From contig CALVAK010000013.1 of the NCBI GenBank assembly GCA_944325525.1, positions 1 through 64,000 of the forward strand: a DNA stretch of 64,000 nt. Direction: 5' to 3'. Of the stretch, positions 37,288 to 44,658 are shown in pieces. Position 1 is the first letter of the stretch. Each line of letters opens with the position of its first letter. The notes below the pieces were generated by a model. The model was not told the DNA's origin. It did not search any database and was given only the letters and a program-made list of their open reading frames with translations. The translations under genes and the position numbers were made by a program. The DNA is from Candidatus Gastranaerophilales bacterium (lineage in GTDB: Bacteria > Cyanobacteriota > Vampirovibrionia > Gastranaerophilales > Gastranaerophilaceae).

Positions 37288-38253
37288 TTAAATTTGATTT
37301 TTTCCTTCTTTCAAGCCTCTTGCCCTGTCATATAGTTCAACTTTCATATTATAATTTTGTGCTTTGTCAATAATATAATTAATTAAATCAAGATAATAAT
37401 CAGATATGTTAGCTCTGTTCATCTTATACCATACATCTTCAATATCAACTGCCAACCACTTACCACCAATATTTTTAACACTTTCTATCCACAAATCAAT
37501 TTCTTTTCTGTTGTCATTTATATTAGGAATAATAATATATTTTGAAGTCATAAGCCCGTAAGCGTTTTGATTTGCAGCCGCATATTTTTTCATATTTTCT
37601 ATAACTTTTTTATACGAATTAACATTTTTAATTTTTTTATATGTTTTTTCACAACCAGAGTCAATGGAAATTACAACGTTAAGTACACCTTTTTTTATTG
37701 CTTCTTCGATTGCAGGAGAATATTTGATACCAGAAGAATGTATTCTCATATTTTTAAAACCGTTTTCAGTAAGAAGTTTTATCAATTCTTCAAACTCAGG
37801 AGCAATAGTCGGCTCACCGCCTCCGAAAGAAACTTCACCTCCTGGTCTTAGAATGTTTTTTTCTATCATTTCTTTTACAACGGGAACACTGTCATAGGGT
37901 TTAATTTTATCAAACATTTTTTTATTTTGTACTTCGTAGCAATATCTGCACTTACTGTTACACTGTATCCAATAATTAAATTGCAGGAAATTTATATAAT
38001 CATCATCATCCCAATCTTTTTCTTCCAAAAAAACACAACCTGTGCAGTTCGGAGTTAAGTTACCGTTTTTATGTGCTTCTCTGTATTTTCTTTTTAAAGC
38101 AAACAATTCATCCCAATCAATTTTTTCGCCTGAATACTCATTTTTCAATGTAATCATTCCGCCGCCGGAATGGCAGGTAAAACAACAAGTTTCAAGCCTT
38201 GTATGCTCAAAATCCATTCCGTGTTCTATATATCTGCAACTTAAGTATCTCAA
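37288..38253 (-). CDS. Radical SAM protein 1 of 5, N-terminal Cys-rich domain
   Basis: 321 residues. The N-terminal domain has Cys6 (SCRYIEHG), the pair Cys23-Cys24 followed by HSGGG, and Cys70/Cys73 (NCTGCVFL). This is the pattern of a SPASM/twitch-like auxiliary cluster site placed before the SAM domain. The SAM cluster motif is CNSKCRYC (Cys98, 102, 105), with SFGGGEPT at 142-149 and VVISIDSGCEKTYKKI. The start is TTG, with an in-frame TAA directly upstream, so no other start is possible nearby. It is divergent from the other four paralogues. The substrate is unknown. Confidence 0.85.
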   Translation of the reverse strand: MRYLSCRYIEHGMDFEHTRLETCCFTCHSGGGMITLKNEYSGEKIDWDELFALKRKYREAHKNGNLTPNCTGCVFLEEKDWDDDDYINFLQFNYWIQCNSKCRYCYEVQNKKMFDKIKPYDSVPVVKEMIEKNILRPGGEVSFGGGEPTIAPEFEELIKLLTENGFKNMRIHSSGIKYSPAIEEAIKKGVLNVVISIDSGCEKTYKKIKNVNSYKKVIENMKKYAAANQNAYGLMTSKYIIIPNINDNRKEIDLWIESVKNIGGKWLAVDIEDVWYKMNRANISDYYLDLINYIIDKAQNYNMKVELYDRARGLKEGKNQI

Positions 38254-38393
38254 TTAAAAAGTCCCGTATTTCCATTATTAAAGTATCATTATAGTTTTTT
38301 TTAGTCAAGAATACTACTTTTTTATTTCTTGTTTTAGTTTTTTCTTATATGTATAATAATTATTGTATTTTATTATTGATATAGGAATAAATT

Positions 38394-39368
38394 TTGAAAT
38401 ATATTAGTTGCATACATCTTGAGCATGGTATTACTTTTTTTTCTAATTCGGTGCAGATTTGTTGTATCAGCTCACATCCCGGCGGAGGAAATATTATTGA
38501 AATTAATAATTACAAAGGGGAAATTATTAACTGGGATGAACTTTTTAAGAAACGCAATGTTATGCGTGAAAAAATAAGAGAAGGAAATATTCCTGAAAAA
38601 TGTTCAGGCTGCTATTATTTAAAAGAATCCGACTGGAATACAGACAATTATATAGATGAAGTATTAATAGGTCACTTCACACATTGTAACTGCAATTGTA
38701 TTTATTGTTATACTGATAAAGATAAGAAGTTCTTTAATACAAACAAGACATATAATATATACCCCGTTATAAAAGATATGATAGAAAAAGGAGTTCTTTC
38801 CAAGAATGCAACCATAACTTTCGGGGGAGGAGAACCAACAATACTTGATGAATTTGAAGAACTTGTATATCTTCTTTTAGATTACGATGTTTATAATATA
38901 AGAATTCACTCTGACGGAATAAAATATTCACCCGCTATTGAAAAAGGACTAAAACTCGGAAAAATAACCTTAATTACCTCTGTGGATTCAAGTTCTGCAA
39001 AAGTATACGAAAAAATAAAACGTGTTTCTTGCTTTGATAATGTCTGGAAAAACCTTAAAAAATATGCAAAGACAAAAAACGGACTTATTCGTACAAAATA
39101 TGTTTTAATGCCGGGAGTAAACGACAATCTGCATGAAATAAAAAACTGGATGAAAATGACTTATGAAGCAGGAATTAGAAACATTGCCTTTGACATTGAA
39201 GATAACTGGTTTAAAGCAAATAGAAACTCTATTCCTCAATACATATATGTTATCTTTGATTTTGTTTTTAATTCATATCAACAGTATAATCTTGAAAGCT
39301 GTGAGTTATATGAAAGAGCCTCAAATCTTAAAATTGACCGGGATAACAAAATAAAACCAGAAAAATAA
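38394..39368 (+). CDS. Radical SAM protein 2 of 5, N-terminal Cys-rich domain
   Basis: 324 residues. Its cysteine positions are identical to protein 1: Cys6 (SCIHLEHG), Cys23-24 followed by HPGGG, Cys70/73 (KCSGCYYL), and SAM cluster Cys98, 102, 105 (CNCNCIYC). It also has TFGGGEPTI and SVDSSSAKVYEKIK. Extra cysteines occur in the SAM loop (HCNCNC). The start is TTG (or the preceding ATT), because an in-frame TAA at 38388-38390 excludes anything earlier; TAGGA lies 8 nt upstream. First gene of the four-gene plus-strand array. Confidence 0.85.
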   Translation: MKYISCIHLEHGITFFSNSVQICCISSHPGGGNIIEINNYKGEIINWDELFKKRNVMREKIREGNIPEKCSGCYYLKESDWNTDNYIDEVLIGHFTHCNCNCIYCYTDKDKKFFNTNKTYNIYPVIKDMIEKGVLSKNATITFGGGEPTILDEFEELVYLLLDYDVYNIRIHSDGIKYSPAIEKGLKLGKITLITSVDSSSAKVYEKIKRVSCFDNVWKNLKKYAKTKNGLIRTKYVLMPGVNDNLHEIKNWMKMTYEAGIRNIAFDIEDNWFKANRNSIPQYIYVIFDFVFNSYQQYNLESCELYERASNLKIDRDNKIKPEK

Positions 39369-39383
39369 CGGAGTTTATATTAT

Positions 39384-40406
39384 ATGTTTACGAAAATAAA
39401 TAAATTTCTCCGTGGTTTGCTCTTTCAAATACAAGGAAGGAAAAAGTTCTTAAGCTGTCCGTGGCTTGAACACGGAATTATTTTTGACCATGCCGGAATA
39501 ATTAGAGTTTGCTGTGAACAAAGCCATGAAGGAAAAGGAAGATATATACTTGACTCTGAATTTAACGGATTATGGCTTGATATAGATAAAATAAACAATA
39601 AAAAAAAGAAGCAAAAAGATCTTGTAAGACAAGGCCTTGTTCCTGAGGCTTGTAAAGGATGTTTCTTTTTAAAAGAAGATTACTGGGACGATAAAAATTA
39701 TTTTTCAAATGTTTTATTAACTCACTGGTCTAAATGTAATGCAGAATGCATATACTGTCCGGCAATAAGAGACAACAATCTTTCAGATGACAAACACTAT
39801 AACATCATACCTATACTTCAGCAACTATTTGATAAAAAATTAATAACAGAAAAAACTCATTTTTCTATCGCAGGAGGCGAAGCTACAATATATCCTGAAT
39901 TTGATAAACTGTTATATTTTTTAGTTGATTCAGGCATTACAAATATAAATATTAATTCATCCGGAATAAGATATTCAGCTTCTATTGCCGATGTAATATC
40001 TAAAAATCTGGCAGAAATCGTCATTTCAATTGATTGCAGCTCTCCTGTTATTTATCAAAGAATAAAAGGTGTTGATAGATTTAATACCGTAGTAAACAAT
40101 ATAAAACGATATCTTGAAGCCGAACAAATAAATGAAAAAAGAGTAATTGCTAAATTTATTATGCTAAAAGGAATAAATGACAGTATAAAAGATGTATTAG
40201 ACTGGTTTTTATTGTGTAAAAATCTTGGAATAAAAAAAATCGCACTGGATATCGATATTGCCTGGTATAATGAAATTGGAAATAATATACCTGAATATAT
40301 TACAGAAATAATTAAGTTTGCTAAATATATTACAAAACTAAATAATGTAGATTTAGATTTATATGACAGAGCATACATGATATATAAATCAGCAAAATTG
40401 ACTTAA
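39384..40406 (+). CDS. Radical SAM protein 3 of 5, most divergent member
   Basis: 340 residues, with a 20-residue basic, hydrophobic N-terminal extension not found in the others. Cys25 (SCPWLEHG), Cys43-44 followed by HEGKG, Cys90/93 (ACKGCFFL), and SAM cluster Cys118, 122, 125 (CNAECIYC). The motif after the cluster is CP instead of CY, and the glycine-rich motif reads IAGGEATI instead of GGGEPT. IDCSSPVIYQRIKG follows. CGGAG precedes the ATG and the gap to protein 2 is 15 bp. These changes may mean a different substrate. Confidence 0.85.
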   Translation: MFTKINKFLRGLLFQIQGRKKFLSCPWLEHGIIFDHAGIIRVCCEQSHEGKGRYILDSEFNGLWLDIDKINNKKKKQKDLVRQGLVPEACKGCFFLKEDYWDDKNYFSNVLLTHWSKCNAECIYCPAIRDNNLSDDKHYNIIPILQQLFDKKLITEKTHFSIAGGEATIYPEFDKLLYFLVDSGITNININSSGIRYSASIADVISKNLAEIVISIDCSSPVIYQRIKGVDRFNTVVNNIKRYLEAEQINEKRVIAKFIMLKGINDSIKDVLDWFLLCKNLGIKKIALDIDIAWYNEIGNNIPEYITEIIKFAKYITKLNNVDLDLYDRAYMIYKSAKLT

Positions 40407-40446
40407 AATATGTATAATGATAACCTTTATATTTGAAAGGCGATAA

Positions 40447-41487
40447 ATGTTTATATATAACGAAAAATTTGTAAGCAAAAAAGAAGGTTATTATTATAGC
40501 TGCCCATGGATAGAACACGGTCTTGTATTTTTCCCTTACAAACTAACTATGTGCTGTAATTGCGGTCATGAAGGTGGCGGGCATGTTATGGTCAGGGACA
40601 ATTTTTCCGGCAAAAATTTTGATATAAACCGGATATTTAAAGTAAAAGAAATATACAGGCGTTTTCATAAAAAAGGGAAAATAAATGTAAACTGCATGAA
40701 TTGTAATTATTTGAAAGAAGAAAAATGGAACAATGAAAATTATCTTGACCACCTGTATATAAGCCACTGGACAAAATGCAATTCAAAATGCATATACTGT
40801 TATGAAAGTAATTTTCCTGAAGACTTCAAAAACAAAAATTTATATGAAGTATTGCCAATACTTAAAAATCTTTATGAGCAAGGATTACTTAAAAGAGAAG
40901 CAAATATCGCCTTTGGCGGCGGAGAACCAACTTTATTAGGCGAATTTGATGATATAATTAAATTTTTTATGGACAATTATTTTATCAGATTCAGAGTACA
41001 CACTTCAGGTATTAAATATAGCGAGACTCTTGCACAGGCTATAAATGCACTTATTGCTTATGTTGTTGTATCTATTGATGCCGGTACAAAAGAAACATAC
41101 GAAAAAATAAAACAGGTACCGTGCTATGAAAAAGTTCGTGATAATGTAAGAAAATATGCACTCAATACAACATTTCTCGGACGAGATTTAATTAGCACAA
41201 AATTTGTTATTATACCGGGAATTAATGACACAAAAGAAGAAATAGAAAAATGGCTTCAAGGAAATAGAGAAGACGGGCTTTATGCTTCTGTTCTGGACAT
41301 TGAAGAAAATTGGTATCTTGAAAACAGGTATAAAATACCCAACCATATCTATAAACTGATAGAATATACAGAAAAACGTTCAAAACAATTAAATACATAT
41401 TTCCAGACATACGAACGACTTCAAAATCTTTTATGTGATAAACAAAATAAAAAAAGTTCATTTTTTAGAAAAAAAAGGATTAAATAA
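40447..41487 (+). CDS. Radical SAM protein 4 of 5
   Basis: 346 residues. Cys19 (SCPWIEHG), Cys36-37 followed by GHEGGG, Cys83/86 (NCMNCNYL), SAM cluster Cys111, 115, 118 (CNSKCIYC), AFGGGEPTL and SIDAGTKETYEKIK. It is closest to protein 5, with shared RRFHKKxKIxVNCxNC and LYISHWTxCNSKC blocks, so the two look like a recent tandem duplicate. GAAAGGCG precedes the ATG. A TATAAT at 40413-40418 suggests an internal promoter. The C-terminal tail is very basic. Confidence 0.87.
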   Translation: MFIYNEKFVSKKEGYYYSCPWIEHGLVFFPYKLTMCCNCGHEGGGHVMVRDNFSGKNFDINRIFKVKEIYRRFHKKGKINVNCMNCNYLKEEKWNNENYLDHLYISHWTKCNSKCIYCYESNFPEDFKNKNLYEVLPILKNLYEQGLLKREANIAFGGGEPTLLGEFDDIIKFFMDNYFIRFRVHTSGIKYSETLAQAINALIAYVVVSIDAGTKETYEKIKQVPCYEKVRDNVRKYALNTTFLGRDLISTKFVIIPGINDTKEEIEKWLQGNREDGLYASVLDIEENWYLENRYKIPNHIYKLIEYTEKRSKQLNTYFQTYERLQNLLCDKQNKKSSFFRKKRIK

Positions 41488-42477
41488 ATGTTTATTTTAA
41501 ATCCTAATTTAATACAAAAAAAAGAAGGTTTTTATTACAGTTGTGAATGGATAGAACACGGTCTTGTTTTTTATCCTTCGAAATTAACAATGTGCTGTTT
41601 TTGTTCTGATGTAAAAAATAGTCATACTCTAATTCAAGACAACTTTAACGGAGACAATTTTGATATAGAACGACTTTTTACAAACAGAGATATTTTCAGG
41701 CGTTTTCATAAAAAAGCAAAAATTCATGTAAATTGTTTAAATTGTCCTTCATTAAAATTAGAAGCATGGGATGAAAGAAATTATATAGACAGCCTTTATA
41801 TAAGCCACTGGACAGAATGTAATTCAAAATGTTCATATTGTTATGCTAACTGCCATCCTGAAGAATTTTCTAATAAGCATTATAAGATTTTAAATATATT
41901 AAAACAATTGTGCACAAAAGGAATCCTGAGACGTAATTCAAAAATCCTATTCGGGGGTGGAGAACCTGCTTTGCTTGATGAATTTAATGACATTATTACT
42001 TTTCTGTTAGATAACGGATTTCAAGATATAAGAGTTCATTCTTCGGGTATAAAATATATTGATTGCCTTGAAAGAGGACTTAAAGAAAATAAAATTCATC
42101 TTGTCATTTCAGTTGACTCAGGAAGCAGGGAAATATATAAAAAAATCAAAAATGTTGACTGTTATAATATCGTAAGAGAAAATATAAAAAAATATGCACT
42201 AAATAAAAATCAAAATAATGAAGCTAACGTTAGTGCAAAGTATATCATCATACCCGGAATAAACGATTCAATAGACGAAATAGAAAAATGGATTTCTGAA
42301 AATATTAACGCAGGATTATCCTATAGTGTTCTCGATATAGAAGAAAACTGGTATAACGAAAATAAGAATAATATTCCACAAAAAGTATATGATATAATTG
42401 AATACTCAAAATCCCGTTCTTTAGAGAACGGTATGCATTTTGAACTTTATGAAAGAGTAAAAAAATTATTTTATTAA
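41488..42477 (+). CDS. Radical SAM protein 5 of 5
   Basis: 329 residues. All eight motif cysteines of protein 4 are kept in the same positions (19, 36, 37, 83, 86, 111, 115, 118). The His-Gly-Gly-Gly after the CC pair is lost (CCFCSDVKNSH). FGGGEPALL and SVDSGSREIYKKIK remain. The ATG abuts the stop codon of protein 4, with AAAGGA inside the upstream coding end, so translation is coupled. The 3' end overlaps the convergent isochorismatase gene by 12 bp. Confidence 0.87.
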   Translation: MFILNPNLIQKKEGFYYSCEWIEHGLVFYPSKLTMCCFCSDVKNSHTLIQDNFNGDNFDIERLFTNRDIFRRFHKKAKIHVNCLNCPSLKLEAWDERNYIDSLYISHWTECNSKCSYCYANCHPEEFSNKHYKILNILKQLCTKGILRRNSKILFGGGEPALLDEFNDIITFLLDNGFQDIRVHSSGIKYIDCLERGLKENKIHLVISVDSGSREIYKKIKNVDCYNIVRENIKKYALNKNQNNEANVSAKYIIIPGINDSIDEIEKWISENINAGLSYSVLDIEENWYNENKNNIPQKVYDIIEYSKSRSLENGMHFELYERVKKLFY

Positions 42478-43008
42478 TGCCTGTAATTCTTTAAATGCAG
42501 GATTTTTAGAACCTTCCAGCCATTCAAACAGAACCATTTCAGTTGTAACCGTCTGGCATGAGGCATGACGAAGTCTTTGAAGAGCCGTTTCTTTGTTTTC
42601 CATATTTCTTGAACCGGATGCACTACTTACCACAAATACCTCATACCCGAGATTTATAAGCTCAAAGGCTGTTTGAAGAACACATATATGTGTTTCTATT
42701 CCGCAAATAATTATTTGTTTTTTTCCGTAATCACTTATCTTTTGAACAAAACCAGATTCTTTTAATACACTGAAATATGTTTTTTCAATATACAAAGCAT
42801 CCGGAAGTGATTCTCTTATTTCACTTACAGTAGAACCAAGTCCTTTCGGATATTGTTCTGTTATAATCGCAGGTATATTTAATATTTTTGCTGCCTTTGC
42901 AATTTTTATTGCATTTTGTTTTACACTTTCATCATTTAACATATTTGAAAGTTTTTCCTGGATATCAATTATTAAAAGAAGACTGTCTTTGTGATTTATC
43001 GTATTCAT
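42466..43008 (-). CDS. Isochorismatase-family cysteine hydrolase
   Basis: About 180 residues of the isochorismatase/nicotinamidase fold. The catalytic Asp is in LLLIIDIQEKLSNML, the Lys in LYIEKTYFSVL, and the nucleophile Cys in IICGIETHICVLQTA. A cis-peptide-type region is at ITEQYPKGLG. This is closer to YcaC-like hydrolases of unknown substrate than to nicotinamidases. The ATG at 43008 has AGGAGAG 3-4 nt upstream. The much longer open frame reaching 43260 is antisense to ldpA and is rejected. Confidence 0.88.
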   Translation of the reverse strand: MNTINHKDSLLLIIDIQEKLSNMLNDESVKQNAIKIAKAAKILNIPAIITEQYPKGLGSTVSEIRESLPDALYIEKTYFSVLKESGFVQKISDYGKKQIIICGIETHICVLQTAFELINLGYEVFVVSSASGSRNMENKETALQRLRHASCQTVTTEMVLFEWLEGSKNPAFKELQALIK

Positions 43009-43039
43009 ATACTCTCCTGTTTTTATTATTAGTTTATTA

Positions 43040-43045
43040 TATAAT
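43040..43045 (+). promoter_or_regulatory. -10 box (TATAAT), predicted leaderless start of the LdpA homologue
   Basis: TATAAT ends exactly 6 nt before the ATG at 43052. No ribosome-binding site is present and no -35 was recognised. Confidence 0.6.
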
Positions 43046-43051
43046 AACGCT

Positions 43052-44017
43052 ATGGAAAAGATAAAAAATATATTAAATAATAAGAAATGCCTAAAACTTA
43101 TACTGGGTGCAGGAAATGAAAATTTAAAAGAAATATTAAAACTTGTTTTTGTATATTCAAAAGCAGGTTTTAATATGTTTGATGTTTGTGCAAAAAAAGA
43201 AGCAGTAGACATGGTAAAAAATGCCTTAAAACTTGCGGAAAGAGAAGGTTTGATATGCACAAGTGTAGGTTTACAGGAAGATGTTCACGTAATAAAAGCA
43301 CTTATAAACAAACAGCACTGTATTCAATGCGGTAAATGTATTCAGATATGTCCTCAAGATGCAATTTTTATGGAAGAAGAAAAATATATTATTGATGAAA
43401 GAAAATGCATAGGTTGTCTTAAATGCAAAGATATATGCCAGACTCAAGCAATAATTACAGAACACAAATACAAGCAGCCGTATACAATGCTGCTACCGCT
43501 TATTTCCGAAGATATTGACTGTGTTGAATTCCATTGTTCTGTAGATAATACAGAAAATATTATAGATAATTTAAATAAAATAAAATCTGTCTATAAAGGA
43601 ATAATCAGTATATGTCTGGACCGTTCTAAGCTCGGAGACGATACTATTATAAAACTGTTAAAAGAAATAACATCAAAAGAAGCACCTTTTTCTTTTATCA
43701 TTCAAACCGACGGAAAACCAATGTCAGGAGGCATTGATGATTATAATTCAACTTTGCAGACAGTAGCATTTGCTCAATTAATTAATTCTTATAACATCCC
43801 ATCATATATACTTCTTTCCGGAGGAACAAACTCGAAATCAACTAAATTAGCAAAAGAATGTAATGTAAATATAAACGGTGCCGCAATCGGAAGTTTTGCA
43901 AGACAACTCGTAAGAGAAGAAATAAGCCGCAACGACTTTTTCAATAATGAAACTTTAATAAATTCTGCTGTCAGTAAAGCAAAAAAGCTTGCATCAGATT
44001 TACTTCTTTATCTTTAG
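43052..44017 (+). CDS. LdpA-like iron-sulfur protein
   Basis: 321 residues, homologous over its length to cyanobacterial LdpA, which carries Fe-S clusters and adjusts circadian period to light and redox state. N-terminal LKLILGAGNENLKEILKLV with a VYSKAGFNMFDVCA stretch. Then two [4Fe-4S] motifs, Cys90-93-96-100 (CIQCGKCIQICP) and Cys119-122-125-129 (CIGCLKCKDIC). The LdpA C-terminal domain follows, with FIIQTDGKPMSGGIDDYNST, YILLSGGTNSKSTKLAKE and GAAIGSFARQLVREE. No kai or photosynthesis genes are present, so a general redox-sensing role is more likely. Convergent 4-bp overlap with the next gene. Confidence 0.8.
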   Translation: MEKIKNILNNKKCLKLILGAGNENLKEILKLVFVYSKAGFNMFDVCAKKEAVDMVKNALKLAEREGLICTSVGLQEDVHVIKALINKQHCIQCGKCIQICPQDAIFMEEEKYIIDERKCIGCLKCKDICQTQAIITEHKYKQPYTMLLPLISEDIDCVEFHCSVDNTENIIDNLNKIKSVYKGIISICLDRSKLGDDTIIKLLKEITSKEAPFSFIIQTDGKPMSGGIDDYNSTLQTVAFAQLINSYNIPSYILLSGGTNSKSTKLAKECNVNINGAAIGSFARQLVREEISRNDFFNNETLINSAVSKAKKLASDLLLYL

Positions 44018-44565
44018 TATTTGGATATTTCCTCAAAATAACGTTCAATAGCTTTATAACCTGAGTATATTTCGCTTGTAACACACGTATACCTTGAAGC
44101 GACTAAATATTTTAACTCTTTTGCTCTTATTTGTATAATTTCATCGGCATCACTTCTAAGATTTTTTTCAAGAGACATAGACCAGCGTTTTAAAAAAGAA
44201 AGTTCTTCATTTATCTGCTTAATAGTTGAATATTCAAGCGGATTAAAATCATATTTTGCTAATAATGCACGTTCTTTATTATTAATACGAGGCTGAACTA
44301 CAGGTGTACCGTATATTTTTTTAATAACCATGTAATTATCAGCTGTTCTTCTGTGTACCTCAGGAACTTCACCTCTGGCCAGCATCGCCGACATACTTAG
44401 TGAACTGAATTTATCATCATTCCCTGAAAGAGAACTTAAATTTGTGCTTTCAATAAAGAATTTATTATTTTTAGTTAATACAGAATTATTAATTGTCCCC
44501 ATCTCCATATAATAATATAAGTAATTGATTGATTTAATCATAAATCTTTCATTTAATTTTGTCAT
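44014..44565 (-). CDS. Unknown protein, start uncertain
   Basis: Up to 183 residues, soluble, helical in its second half, not recognised. ATGs also occur at codons 9, 20 and 22. None has a good ribosome-binding site, and TATTAT lies 6 nt before the ATG of codon 22, so the true protein may start near MGTINNSVLTK. The segment LLAKYDFNPLEYSTIKQINE looks ordered. The stop overlaps that of the LdpA gene by 4 bp. Confidence 0.6.
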   Translation of the reverse strand: MTKLNERFMIKSINYLYYYMEMGTINNSVLTKNNKFFIESTNLSSLSGNDDKFSSLSMSAMLARGEVPEVHRRTADNYMVIKKIYGTPVVQPRINNKERALLAKYDFNPLEYSTIKQINEELSFLKRWSMSLEKNLRSDADEIIQIRAKELKYLVASRYTCVTSEIYSGYKAIERYFEEISKY

Positions 44566-44646
44566 GGTATTTTGCGTAATTATTAAGCTTTTTTGTCAAA
44601 TTTTTTACAAAAGAAAAATTAGTATTTTTAATGTTTTTTTTTAGAA

Positions 44647-44652
44647 TATAAT
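44647..44652 (+). promoter_or_regulatory. -10 box (TATAAT), predicted leaderless start of mnmG
   Basis: TATAAT ends exactly 6 nt before the ATG at 44659. The upstream region is T rich without a ribosome-binding site. Confidence 0.6.
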
Positions 44653-44658
44653 TAAAAT

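Noticed and set aside
43009..43260. 84-residue N-terminal extension of the isochorismatase gene
   Set aside because: It is antisense to the LdpA gene; the ATG at 43008 has AGGAGAG and fits the family start.
43052..44017. Plain ferredoxin or circadian clock operon
   Set aside because: The C-terminal LdpA signature excludes a plain ferredoxin; no kai gene is nearby, so a clock operon is not claimed.
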